A stretch of DNA of 64,000 bases. Source: Pseudomonadota bacterium. GTDB taxonomy: Bacteria; Pseudomonadota; Gammaproteobacteria; Pseudomonadales; Oceanobacteraceae. The stretch spans positions 186,001-250,000 of the forward strand of contig JAIXHJ010000005.1 of the NCBI GenBank assembly GCA_030145845.1, in the 5' to 3' direction. The stretch's first letter is position 1; every line of letters starts with the position of its first letter. Below are positions 9,131-18,900 of the stretch, piece after piece. The notes under the pieces were generated by a model. The model was not told the origin of the DNA, did not search any database, and worked only from the letters and a program-made list of their open reading frames with translations. Position numbers and translations under genes: made by a program.

Positions 9131-11519
9131 ATAATTCTGCCACACGGTTACCATTCAGAGGCACGGTTAACAGAATATCTGTGCCCCTGCCTTCCGCACT
9201 GCTGATTAACAGTTTACCACCCAACGCCAGAACCCGTTCCTGCATTCCCAGTAAACCGTAACTTTTTTTCTCTTTATTTTCTTTGTGTGGATTAAATCCG
9301 ATGCCGTCATCGCACACACTGATCTGCAGCATACCATCCGTTTCACTGACGCTGATATCAACCCGGCTGGCCCGGGCGTACCGTCCGATATTAGTGAGCG
9401 ATTCCTGAATAATACGGAAAACCGCGACGGCCCGTTGCTCTTCCAGATCAGAGCTGCCAACGCAACCGCGCAGCCGGGTCTGAATCCCCGTGCGGCGGGA
9501 AAATTCTGCCAGCTGCCATTCCAGTGCTTCCTGCAATCCCATATCCAGTGCCGCCGGACGCAGGTCTGAAGCCACACTGCGTACCGCATGAATTGCCTGG
9601 TCAACCAGCCCTTTCATATCGTCCGTACTGCGATAAAAATCCGTTGGCATATGCGGGAAGCGCATGGCCAGCAGCGCCACATCCATGCGCAGCGCTGTCA
9701 GCAACTGCCCCAGTTCATCGTGTACTTCACGGGCAATATGTTTGCGTTCATTTTCGCGCACGGTTTCCATTTCTGAGGCCAGTTCACGCAGTAACTGCTG
9801 CGACAGATAGAGGTCATTCTCGGCGCGTTTGTTATTGGTAATATTCAGCATAACCCCGTCCCAGATCAGACGGTCGTTATCATTGCGCGGCATGGCGCGC
9901 AGGTTAATCCATTTTTCTTCGCCCGACGCCAGCACGATGCGGCCTTCCCAGTCCCAGACTTTTTTCTCTGCCGCCGAGCGCAGCCGGCTGTGTTCAAACG
10001 CCGCACGGTCAGCCGCCGCGATACTGCTGTTCAGCCGGGAAATATCGTCGAGATACACCTCAGCCCGGATGCCGAACAGCTGTTCGGCGCGGTCATTCAG
10101 ATAAATAAACGCGAACGTCTGCCCACCATCCGCCGTTATGGCCTGGAACACCACCCCGGGAATATTGCTCATCAGCGCGTGCAGGCGCATCTGGCTTTCC
10201 CACAACCGTCGCTGTGCGCGGCGGCTTTCCGTCACATCCAGATTGGTGCCCACCATTCGGTGCACCCGGCCGTCCGGGCCGGTATACAGCCGGGCCTGGG
10301 ACACCACTTCCCGCACCCCGCCATCAGGCCGGTTGACACGGAATTCAACGTGATAAGGCACGCCCTCGTTGAGTGATTTATCGGCGGCAGTTTTCAGTTT
10401 CAGCTGGTCGGTGGCATCCAGCAGACTCATAAAACGTTCATAGCCGGCCTGCTCATGGCCGGGATCAATACCGAAAATACGGAAGGTTTCTTCCGACCAG
10501 ATCTGCTCATTGGTGTCGGCCAGCCATTCCCAGCTGCCCAGGTGCGCCAGCCGCTCTGCCTCGCGCAGCCGGGCCTCACTGGAGCGGATAATATCTTCCG
10601 TTTTTTTACGTTCGCTGATGTCGTGGATGCTGGCAATACGGTAGTGCACACTGCCGTCATCCCGGTAAACGACGGTAATATCCACCAGTACAGGAAAGGT
10701 ACTGCCGTCCTTACGCCGGTCAACGGACTCATAAATACAGTGGCCGCTGGCATCGGCCTCGCGGATCATTTTCGCGACTTTCTGCAGCTCTCCCGGCGCA
10801 ATCACTAACTCTGTGGCTTTTCCGCTCAGTTCTTCCACGCCGTAACCGTGCAGGGCGGCATAGGATGGATTGACCAGATCCAGCGTCCGGCCGTCATAGC
10901 TGACCACCATACCGACCCCGGTACAGCTGAAAATATTTTCCCAGCGACTGAGCTGCTGCACGGCCTGTTTATGCGCCGAAATATCCAGTACCTGAGCAAT
11001 AATGCACCAGGGCTCGCCGTTGGCTGTGCGCACCATCACGGCATTCACCTGCACCCAGATAATATGGCCGTCGCGGTGCAGATAACGTTTTTCCATCTGG
11101 TAACTGTCTTCAGCACCCGACTGGATACGCTGCAGTTCCTGCAGTGTCTCAGCAATATCTTCCGAATACGTCAGCTCAGTAAATGATCGTCCGACAATAT
11201 CTTCTTCGCGGTAACCCAGAATTCGGGTGAATACCGGATTCACCATCACCACCCGGCCATCCGGTGCCGCCACCCCGATGCCCAGCGGGGCTTTATCGTA
11301 AATCATTCTGAATAAGTGTTTATTGTATAAAGTCTCCCCGGCACCAAACACTGCCGGATACTCACTGGGCTCTGGCGTGGTTTTATTTAATGACAGGGAA
11401 CTGATTATCCGGCCGGTGTGCCGTTGCTTAAACAACAGGTAGAGAAGTATCAGGGTCGCGCTGATGAGAATGATCAGCAGCCAGTCGGTGAGATCCGGAT
11501 TCATAATTATGTTTTCCAT
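9105..11519 (-). CDS. Multi-PAS sensor histidine kinase of the NarX/HisKA_3 type
   Basis: An 804-residue kinase. One N-terminal TM segment (LLIILISATLILLYLLF) is followed by four PAS/PAC units: IYDKAPLGIGVAAPDGRVV, FSCTGVGMVVSYDGRTL, AERLAHLGSWEWLADTNEQ and LMSNIPGVVFQAIT. The HisKA_3 dimerization box ERKHIAREVHDELGQLLTAL carries the phospho-His. The HATPase N-box (QESLTNIGRYARAS) and G-boxes (DDGIGF, GLLGMQERV) are intact. The lack of a periplasmic domain suggests that it senses cytoplasmic redox, gas or ligands through PAS. A second ATG at 11504 is equally plausible because neither start has a strong Shine-Dalgarno. Translationally coupled to the regulator downstream. Confidence 0.92.
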   Translation of the reverse strand: MENIIMNPDLTDWLLIILISATLILLYLLFKQRHTGRIISSLSLNKTTPEPSEYPAVFGAGETLYNKHLFRMIYDKAPLGIGVAAPDGRVVMVNPVFTRILGYREEDIVGRSFTELTYSEDIAETLQELQRIQSGAEDSYQMEKRYLHRDGHIIWVQVNAVMVRTANGEPWCIIAQVLDISAHKQAVQQLSRWENIFSCTGVGMVVSYDGRTLDLVNPSYAALHGYGVEELSGKATELVIAPGELQKVAKMIREADASGHCIYESVDRRKDGSTFPVLVDITVVYRDDGSVHYRIASIHDISERKKTEDIIRSSEARLREAERLAHLGSWEWLADTNEQIWSEETFRIFGIDPGHEQAGYERFMSLLDATDQLKLKTAADKSLNEGVPYHVEFRVNRPDGGVREVVSQARLYTGPDGRVHRMVGTNLDVTESRRAQRRLWESQMRLHALMSNIPGVVFQAITADGGQTFAFIYLNDRAEQLFGIRAEVYLDDISRLNSSIAAADRAAFEHSRLRSAAEKKVWDWEGRIVLASGEEKWINLRAMPRNDNDRLIWDGVMLNITNNKRAENDLYLSQQLLRELASEMETVRENERKHIAREVHDELGQLLTALRMDVALLAMRFPHMPTDFYRSTDDMKGLVDQAIHAVRSVASDLRPAALDMGLQEALEWQLAEFSRRTGIQTRLRGCVGSSDLEEQRAVAVFRIIQESLTNIGRYARASRVDISVSETDGMLQISVCDDGIGFNPHKENKEKKSYGLLGMQERVLALGGKLLISSAEGRGTDILLTVPLNGNRVAELYDPGINSR

Positions 11520-11655
11520 TCAGTCTTCGCAGTGGATCTGCGTCCACTTTCTTCAGACTATATCCGCAAAACCAGCGGAACAGGAAAAACACTTTGCTGT
11601 TTCCCGAATAAAAATATCTTTTTTACAATTTAAAGATAGAAATATCAATTAAATA

Positions 11656-11690
11656 ATATCCACTGCCGGTGTGGCTACCGGGCAGTGGAT
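11656..11690 (-). terminator. Stem-loop after rmuC
   Basis: ATCCACTGCC at 11658-11667 pairs with GGCAGTGGAT at 11681-11690, and an inner GGT/ACC pair extends the stem. The minus-strand downstream side is AT-rich but has no clean T-run. It sits just past the rmuC stop. It is probably a terminator. The rest of the 11520-11706 gap holds nothing recognisable beyond the upstream region of the kinase gene. Confidence 0.55.
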
Positions 11691-11706
11691 CACAGGCGGG
11701 AACGGC

Positions 11707-13212
11707 TCAGTCGTCGGCCGACAACAGAGTCTGCTGTTCAATATTGTCAAACAAATCTGCTTCGGCGTTGGCATCTTCAACCAGGGTTTTCGCCAGTTCT
11801 TTTTTCGCCCGAACGCCCAGCTTACGGAAATTATCGGCCTGACTGAGCAGGTTACCACGGCCGGTTTTCATTGAGTTCCAGGCTTCGTCATAACTTTTCT
11901 GCACGGTATTCAGCTGTGTGCCGACCTTCTCAAATCTCTCAACCACCAGCACCAGTTTGTCGTATACCTTGCCGGCCTGCTCAGCCAGTTTTTCGGTACT
12001 GCGGTTACGCCGTTCAATCGCCCAGATGCTGGCCACGGTACGCAGCGTCGCCAGCAGGGTGGTCGGCGTCACCACCACGATGCGTTTTTCAAACGCTTCC
12101 GTAAACAGGGCTTCGTCCTGCTGAAAGGCCAGCATAAAGGCCGGCTCCACCGGCATAAACAGGAAGACAAAATCCGGCGAATTCAGACCTTCCAGCTGCT
12201 GATAGGCTTTTTCACTCAGACTGCGGATATGATGGCGCACGGCATCGGTGTGCCGTTTCGCCGCCGCTTCGCGCTGCCCGTCATCGTCGGCGTTAACGTA
12301 ATCGGTATAGGCGTTCAGAGAGACCTTGGCATCAATCACAATATGTTTGCCTTCCGGCAGATTGATAATCACATCCGGGCGGTAGCTTCGGCCGCCATCA
12401 TCCTGACGTACCTGCTCACGCACATATTCTTCGCCTTTACGCAGGCCGGAGCGGTCGAGGACCGTTTCCAGTACCATTTCGCCCCAGTTACCCTGCATTT
12501 TTTTCTCGCCACGCAGCGCCGTGGTCAGCGCATGGGCCTCGGCTGTGATCTGCTGGTTCAGTTTATGCAGACTTTCAATCTGGGTTTTCAGTTCGGTACG
12601 GTCTTTGGCGTCGGCCACGTACACGTCGTCGACCTTTTTACGCAGGCCTTCAAGCTGATCCTTGAACGGGCTCAGCAGCGAGTCCAGTCCTTTCTGGCTC
12701 TGTTCACTGAACTGACGGTTTTTCTCTTCAAAGATTTTATGCGACAGATGCTCAAATTCTTTCAGCATCTGTTCCTTACTCTGCTCCAGCAGCTGCAACT
12801 TTTCTTCTGCGCTGCGCTGTTCCTGACTGCGGGCTTCTTTTTCGGTCGCCAGCTGGCGCTGTATGCCGGTTAATTCCTGCTGTAATTCCCGGCTCTGCTG
12901 CTGCAGCTCATCGTACTGCTGTTCCAGCCGGCGCTGTTGCTGCTGCAGCGATTCCGCCCGCTCCTGCCAGCGCGTCTGTTCAATCTGATGCTGTGCCACT
13001 TCGGTCTGCAGCCGCTGCCCGTCCTGCTGCACCGTCTGCAGCTGCTGTTCAGCCGTGGCCAGCTGCTGCTGTGCCTGCTCCAGTTCCTGTTGCAGCGCCT
13101 GCTGTATTTTCTGCTGCCGTGCGTGCTGTACTTTCCAGCCGGTAACAGCACTGACCGCCGCCGCGGCCAGCGTAGCCAGTATCCAGTATGTCAGGGGAAA
13201 TTCCGTCATCAT
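11707..13212 (-). CDS. rmuC: DNA recombination protein RmuC
   Basis: A 501-residue RmuC-family protein. An N-terminal membrane helix (YWILATLAAAAVSAVTGW) is followed by a very Gln-rich coiled coil (~25-160) and a C-terminal nuclease-like domain with DVIINLPEGKHIVIDAKVSL, the conserved acidic/Lys motif. RmuC limits recombination at inverted repeats; its biochemical activity is not settled. Tandem ATGs at 13212 and 13209 follow AGAGCAGA. It lies 6 bp downstream of a small exported protein and is probably co-transcribed with it. Confidence 0.94.
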   Translation of the reverse strand: MMTEFPLTYWILATLAAAAVSAVTGWKVQHARQQKIQQALQQELEQAQQQLATAEQQLQTVQQDGQRLQTEVAQHQIEQTRWQERAESLQQQQRRLEQQYDELQQQSRELQQELTGIQRQLATEKEARSQEQRSAEEKLQLLEQSKEQMLKEFEHLSHKIFEEKNRQFSEQSQKGLDSLLSPFKDQLEGLRKKVDDVYVADAKDRTELKTQIESLHKLNQQITAEAHALTTALRGEKKMQGNWGEMVLETVLDRSGLRKGEEYVREQVRQDDGGRSYRPDVIINLPEGKHIVIDAKVSLNAYTDYVNADDDGQREAAAKRHTDAVRHHIRSLSEKAYQQLEGLNSPDFVFLFMPVEPAFMLAFQQDEALFTEAFEKRIVVVTPTTLLATLRTVASIWAIERRNRSTEKLAEQAGKVYDKLVLVVERFEKVGTQLNTVQKSYDEAWNSMKTGRGNLLSQADNFRKLGVRAKKELAKTLVEDANAEADLFDNIEQQTLLSADD

Positions 13213-13218
13213 TCTGCT

Positions 13219-13782
13219 CTAAAAATTCATCCGTAAACCGACCATCAGGCTGCCGGCTTCCACTTCGTTAAAATCCATGCGGCTGTATTCCAGTACCATG
13301 GCTGCCCCCGGATACTGGCTGCGCTGGCCAGTGCCAAACGCAATACCCGCACTCTTCACCACCGAGCAGCTGTTTTCTGACCAGCGGTTTTCCAGTCCGG
13401 TAATCACCACCTGCCAGCACTGGCGGCCATAGCTGACATAAGGGCCGCTGCCATTGCCCAGCGGCAGGCGCAGACGCACATCCACCCCGGTGCTGATGCC
13501 ATCCATCTGCTGTTCCGCACTCTCCGTGTTCACCACCTTGTCTCCCCACAGCCACATGGAGAAGCCGGTGCTCAGGCCGGGCAGCCATTCGATGCCACCG
13601 GCGGCGCGCATCGTCTCGGTGGTCATGGCCTTGTTACGGTCTTCCATTTCCTCATCCGGCTGATTCAGGGTCAGCAGTGTGCCACCCAGTATCACCTCGC
13701 CATAACCCACCGGCCAGGCCGTGGCCCCTGCGGCGCCGGTGATCAGTGTGCTGCCCAGCAGCCAGGCGGTAATCCGTTTCAT
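13219..13782 (-). CDS. Small exported protein, probable outer-membrane beta-barrel (unrecognised)
   Basis: A 187-residue protein from the ATG at 13782, chosen because it gives a clean signal peptide (MKRITAWLLGSTLITGAAG-ATAW) behind ACAGGT. The mature part has alternating polar/hydrophobic strands with many Gly/Trp/Tyr residues, one Cys pair (QCWQVV ... NSCSVV) and a terminal aromatic (MNF), features of small OmpW/OmpA-like barrels. I recognise no specific family. It lies 6 bp upstream of rmuC on the same strand and is divergent from imuA. The LexA boxes sit in the shared intergenic region, so SOS influence on it is possible. Confidence 0.7.
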   Translation of the reverse strand: MKRITAWLLGSTLITGAAGATAWPVGYGEVILGGTLLTLNQPDEEMEDRNKAMTTETMRAAGGIEWLPGLSTGFSMWLWGDKVVNTESAEQQMDGISTGVDVRLRLPLGNGSGPYVSYGRQCWQVVITGLENRWSENSCSVVKSAGIAFGTGQRSQYPGAAMVLEYSRMDFNEVEAGSLMVGLRMNF

Positions 13783-13837
13783 AACAGACCTGTCGGTAAA
13801 AGTTGCTGCTATTGTCCCAGCATCACCCGGCATTGAA

Positions 13838-13857
13838 TACTGGATAGATATACAGTA
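13838..13857 (+). promoter_or_regulatory. LexA (SOS) box 1 upstream of imuA
   Basis: TACTGGATAGATATACAGTA carries the CTG-N10-CAG core and fits the enterobacterial consensus TACTGTATATATATACAGTA in most positions. It lies 37 bp upstream of the imuA start codon and abuts a second box. Confidence 0.85.
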
Positions 13858-13875
13858 CTGTATTTAAAAACAGCA
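13856..13875 (+). promoter_or_regulatory. LexA (SOS) box 2 upstream of imuA
   Basis: TACTGTATTTAAAAACAGCA has the full CTGT-N8-ACAG core. It overlaps box 1 by two bases and lies 18 bp before the imuA ATG, with a GAGG ribosome-binding site at 13881-13884. Tandem boxes predict tight, cooperative repression of imuA-imuB-dnaE2 until DNA damage. Confidence 0.88.
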
Positions 13876-13893
13876 TTAAAGAGGTAGTGGGGT

Positions 13894-14547
13894 ATGCCTT
13901 CTCTGCAACAGATCATCGGCAGCGGCAAAGTCTGGCAGGCACGCCACAACAGCCGTGACAGTCTGCCTGAGCGGCCGCTCAGCAGTGGCTTTGCCGCCCT
14001 CGACCGGCAGTTACCCGGCGGCGGCTGGCAGCCCGGTCAGGTGTGTGAAATCTACGCCGCCAGCGGCAGCGCGGAAATCAGCCTGATTGTGCCGGCCCTG
14101 GCACAACTGAGTCAGCAGCCACGCTGGATTCTTTGGGTCGGCAGTCCGTCATTCCAGCGCCAGCGTCTGCTGCCACAGCCCTCTGCCCTGCTCGCCGCCG
14201 GGGTTGATATCAGCCGCATTCTGCTGGTGCACCCGAAGGATGAAAAACAGGCACTGTGGAGTCTGGAAGAAGGGCTGAAAAGCGGTCACTGCAGTGCCGT
14301 ACTGGGCTGGCCGGCAACACTGAACAAACCCCATATCCGCCGCCTGCAGCTGGCGGCCAGCCATCACCACAGTCTGTGCTGGCTGTGGCCGCAGCTGCCG
14401 TTCGACCCATCCGGCTCGCCGGCCGCTGTGCGCCTCGGTGTGCAGCGCCGCGATGCCGGCACCCTGCAGATTGAGTGCTACAAACGCCGGGGACTGTGGC
14501 CGGGCCAGCCGTTCTCCCTGCCACTGCCGGCCAGCCCTCTGCAGTAA
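13894..14547 (+). CDS. imuA: Translesion synthesis-associated protein ImuA
   Basis: A 217-residue RecA/SulA-related protein. The segment LSSGFAALDRQLPGGGWQPGQVCEIYA matches the start of the RecA-like fold, with the P-loop region altered (ASGSAEISL instead of a canonical GKT). ImuA, ImuB and DnaE2 form an error-prone damage-tolerance module in bacteria lacking UmuDC. It is first in a three-gene operon directly behind two LexA boxes and has a GAGG site 9 bp before the ATG. imuB follows after 10 bp. Confidence 0.92.
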   Translation: MPSLQQIIGSGKVWQARHNSRDSLPERPLSSGFAALDRQLPGGGWQPGQVCEIYAASGSAEISLIVPALAQLSQQPRWILWVGSPSFQRQRLLPQPSALLAAGVDISRILLVHPKDEKQALWSLEEGLKSGHCSAVLGWPATLNKPHIRRLQLAASHHHSLCWLWPQLPFDPSGSPAAVRLGVQRRDAGTLQIECYKRRGLWPGQPFSLPLPASPLQ

Positions 14548-14557
14548 CGGAGGCCGT

Positions 14558-15979
14558 GTGACCCTGCGCTGGCTGTATCTGTTATTCCCCGACCTTTACC
14601 TGCACAACCTGATGGCCGATGCAGCGCATGATGCTGCACGCCCGCTGGCGCTGTTGCCGGCCGGCAACAGCCAGCACATCAGTCAGTGCAATGCCGCCGC
14701 GCACCAGGCCGGGGTCGAAGCCGATATGCCGCTGTCCGCCGCCCTCTGTCTGTGCCCGGAACTGCAGGCCGTGCGCACGGACCCGCACCAGCTGCACCGT
14801 CTGCTGCAGGCCAGAGCCCTGTGGGCCGGGCAATTCAGTGCCTTTGTCAGCCCTGATCCGCCGCAGGGGCTGTGGCTGGAAATCGCCAGCATGCTGCGTC
14901 TGTTCGGCGGCTGGGAGCCGTTACAGCAACGTCTGCAGCAGAGCGCCGGTACCGAAGGCCCGGTCATGCTCAGCGGCGCCGGCGCTACGCCGCTGGCCGC
15001 GCGCTTACGCGCCTGCTGCGGCCTGCCACCCGGCAGTGACCAGCATGATCTGCAGCCGCTGTCGCTGGCCCAGCTGCAGCAGGGGCGACTGCTGGATGAT
15101 GAGCAGGTTCTGACCCTGCAACGGCTCGGCGTCCGTACCCTGGCAGATATTCTGCGTCTGCCGCAGAGCGGGCTGGCCAGCCGCTGCGGCCTGTCCCTGC
15201 AACGCGACCTCAGCCGTCTGTGTGGCCATCAGGCCCACCCATTGCCAGCCTTTGAAGCACCGCTGACGTTTGTCCAGCGGGCACAGTTTATCCACGAAGT
15301 GGAACACGCCAATGGCCTGCTGTTTCCGCTGCAGCGTCTGCTCGGCCGGCTGAGCGATTTTCTGCAACGCCGTCAGCTCAGTACCCGGCTGCTGCAACTG
15401 ACTCTGAGCCACCGCCGGCGGCCGGACAGTGAATGGCAGATACGCTTTGCCCACGGAGAATACCGCCAGCCGGAGCTGGTGTTCCTGTGCCGTCATTTTC
15501 TCGAACAGCAGCGGCTGCCGGCGCCGGTACAGACACTGACGCTGACGGTAGAAGAATTTGTCAGCCGCGGGGAAAAGCAGCACACCCTGCTGGCCTCACC
15601 CCCGTCCGCCGCTGGCGATGATCACCACCAGCTGCTCAACCGTCTCGGTACCCGGCTGCAGCCACAGCAGCTGCTGCGCCTGTCGGCCATCCCCGACCCG
15701 CGCCCGGAGCAGTCAGCCCGGCTGGACATACAACAGGCTCAGACGAGCCTGCCGTCGCAGCAGCGTACTGACATGGCGCAGCGGCCACTGTGGTTACTGG
15801 CCCAACCGCAGCCCTGCCCGCCACCGCAGCAGGTGGTCAGTGGGCCGGAGCGCATCTGCAGCGGCTGGTGGGATGAACAGCCGGTACGGCGCGATTATTA
15901 CGTCGTGCTCAGCGGCCGGCGCCTGCTGTGGGTTTTTCACGCACCGCAGGGCTGGTTTATTCACGGGCTCTTTTCCTGA
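14558..15979 (+). CDS. imuB: Y-family polymerase-like protein ImuB
   Basis: A 473-residue Y-family DNA polymerase homologue. The GTG start at 14558 is chosen because it follows GGAGG, lies 10 bp after imuA and begins with the conserved strand TLRWLYLLFPDLYL. Frames open upstream of it are imuA antiphase sequence. In ImuB the polymerase acidic residues are not conserved and the protein acts as an adaptor between the beta clamp and DnaE2; here the usual DxD start of Y-family enzymes is likewise replaced (LFPDLYLHNL). The stop codon overlaps the dnaE2 start (TGATG), giving translational coupling. Confidence 0.92.
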   Translation: MTLRWLYLLFPDLYLHNLMADAAHDAARPLALLPAGNSQHISQCNAAAHQAGVEADMPLSAALCLCPELQAVRTDPHQLHRLLQARALWAGQFSAFVSPDPPQGLWLEIASMLRLFGGWEPLQQRLQQSAGTEGPVMLSGAGATPLAARLRACCGLPPGSDQHDLQPLSLAQLQQGRLLDDEQVLTLQRLGVRTLADILRLPQSGLASRCGLSLQRDLSRLCGHQAHPLPAFEAPLTFVQRAQFIHEVEHANGLLFPLQRLLGRLSDFLQRRQLSTRLLQLTLSHRRRPDSEWQIRFAHGEYRQPELVFLCRHFLEQQRLPAPVQTLTLTVEEFVSRGEKQHTLLASPPSAAGDDHHQLLNRLGTRLQPQQLLRLSAIPDPRPEQSARLDIQQAQTSLPSQQRTDMAQRPLWLLAQPQPCPPPQQVVSGPERICSGWWDEQPVRRDYYVVLSGRRLLWVFHAPQGWFIHGLFS

Positions 15980-18900
15980 TGAGCAACACGTTCCGCTATG
16001 CCGAACTGCACTGCGTCAGTAACTTTACCTTTCTGCGCGGTGCGTCCCACCCGGAAGAACTGGTACGCCGCGCCGTTGAACTGAATTACAGCGCGCTGGC
16101 CATCACCGATGAATGCTCACTGGCCGGTGTTGTGCGGGCTTATCAGGCGCTGTGCGACCTGCAACAGGAAGCGGAGAATAATGAAGAATTAACGCAGCAG
16201 CTGACGGATTTCCGCCTGATCACCGGCAGTGAATTCCGCTGTGCCGGTCAGTTATTTGTGGTGCTGGTGCCGGACCAGACCGCCTACCGTGAATTATGCC
16301 GCTTAATTACCGACTGCCGGCGCGCAGCAGACAAAGGCCACTATGCCTTTGAAGTGAAGCAGCTGCAGTCGCTGACGCACTGCCTGCTGTTATGGCAGCC
16401 GCAGCAAGCGGCAGTGAACGAAGAGATGCAGGCCTTAGCCGTTACCTTAAAACAATGGTTTCCGCAGCGTTTATGGTTATTAGCAGAACGTATGCTCGAT
16501 GGTGACGACCACTGGCGCTACGAGCAGATGCCGGATGCCGCGGCCCGCTGGCAGATACCGCTGACCTGTGCCAGTCAGGTGCATATGCATCAGCCGCAAC
16601 GCCAGCCGCTGCAGGACTGCGTGACAGCCATCCGCCTGAACTGCAGCATCGAACAGGCCCGGCCGCAGTTATTTGCCAATAATGAACGCCATCTGCGCTC
16701 CGCCAGAAAACTGCAGCATCTGTATGCCGCGGAGTTATTGCAGAGCACCACCGGCATTGCCCGGCGCTGCCATTTTTCGCTGGCAGAAATCCGTTACACC
16801 TACCCCACCGACACCCTGCCGCCCGGAGAAGAGGCCGCCGCCTGGTTACGCCGTCTGGTTGAAGAAGGGGTACGCCGGCGTTTCCCGCAGGGTATTGACC
16901 AGCAGATACAGCAGACCATCGACAAAGAACTGCGCCTGATCCGGCTGAAAGAATACGAACATTATTTTCTCACCATTAACGACATCGTCCGCTTTGCCCG
17001 CTCACAGGGAATTTTATGTCAGGGACGTGGCTCCGCCGCGAACTCAGTCGTCTGTTATTGCCTTGGCATCACTGCAGTAAATCCACAGGAAGTCAGCCTG
17101 TTATTTGAACGCTTTATTTCCGCCGAACGCCATGAACCGCCGGATATTGATGTCGACTTTGAAAGCCAACGGCGTGAAGAAGTCATTCAGTATATTTATC
17201 AGAAATACGGCCGCGACCGTGCCGCCCTGGCAGCGACCGTCATCAGCTACCGGCCGAAAAGTGCCCTGCGCGATGTGGCCCGCGCACTGGGGCTGGATTT
17301 ACTGGCACTGGAACCCGTGCTGGCCAACTTCGGTTACCGCTATAAAAAAGAAAACTGGCTGGATGAACTGCTCGGGCAACGGCTTGCCAGTGCCGCTCAG
17401 CTGCAGCGGCTGAAACAACTGGTCAGCGAACTGCTGCGTTTTCCACGCCATTTATCGCAGCATGTCGGTGGCTTTGTCATTGCCCGTGAGCGGCTGACTG
17501 ATCTGGTGCCGGTCGAAAATGCCGCCATGGCCGGACGGACGGTTATTCAGTGGGATAAGGAAGATCTGGAAAGTCTTGGTTTAATGAAGGTGGATATTCT
17601 CAGTCTGGGCATGCTGTCGGCCATCCGCCGCTGCCTGCAGCCACTGAATATCACCATGGCGGATATTCCGCGTGCAGACCAGGCGACCTATGCCATGCTG
17701 CAGCGGGCTGACACCATCGGCGTTTTTCAGGTCGAAAGCCGGGCACAGATGAACATGCTGCCGCGTTTAAAACCGGAAAATTATTACGATCTGGTGGTGG
17801 AAGTGTCCATCGTCCGCCCCGGACCGATTCACGGCGATATGGTGCACCCGTATTTAAAACGCCGTAACGGCGAAGAAGCAGCGGATTATCCGCTGGATGC
17901 ACTGAAACCAGTGCTGGAGCGCACCTTAGGTGTACCGTTATTTCAGGAACAGGTGATTGCCTTTGCCATGGTGGCAGCCGACTTCAGCGCCGCCGAAGCC
18001 GATTTACTGCGCCGCTCCATGGCCAGCTGGCGCAAGAAAGGTCATATGCACAAGCTGCAGCAACGGCTACAGGACAACATGCTGCGCAACGGATTTTCCC
18101 CGGATTATATTCAGCGGCTGCTGCGGCAGTTACAGGGCTTCGGCGAGTACGGTTTTCCGGAGTCCCACGCCGCCAGTTTTGCCCTGCTGGTGTATGTCAG
18201 TGCCTGGCTGAAGTGTCATCACCCGGCACTGTTCTGCGCTGCCCTGCTCAACAGCCAGCCGATGGGTTTTTACAGTCCGGCACAATTAATCAATGACGCC
18301 CGCGCGCATGGCGTCAGGGTACTGCCGGTGGATATCCGTCACAGCGACTGGCAGCATCAGGCAGAGCCCGGCCAGAATCAGCCGACCTTACGGCTGGGAC
18401 TGCGGCTGGTGAAAGGCCTGACCGAAGACGCCGCCCAACGCCTGCTGGCCGCCAGGGAACGCAGCCCGTTTCTCAGCATCGCCGATTGCCGTCTGCGGGC
18501 CGCACTCAGCCAGCGCGACAGTACCGCACTGGCGTCGGCCAATGCCTTCGGCGATCTGGCGGCAGACCGTTATCAGGCCCGCTGGGCCGTCAGCGAACCG
18601 CTGCAGCAGGATCTGCTCAGTGCCGCGCTGAGCCGTGAGGACCGCCAGCACCATCATCTGCCCCTGCTGAATCAGCCGGATGAAACGGACAATTTAGTGG
18701 AGGATTTTCACAGCCTGGGGCTGACACTGGGACGCCACCCCATGGCTCTGCTGCGCGAACAGGGTCAGCTGGGCAACAGCCTGACTGCCGCCGGCCTGCA
18801 GCAGCAGCCCCATAACAGTGAAGGATTTGTCGCCGGGCTGGTGACCTGCCGCCAGCGCCCCGGCACCGCGGCCGGGGTTACCTTTGTCACACTGGAAGAC

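Noticed and set aside
14438..14557. N-terminal extension of imuB
   Set aside because: It overlaps the end of imuA out of frame; the GTG at 14558 has GGAGG and begins the conserved fold.
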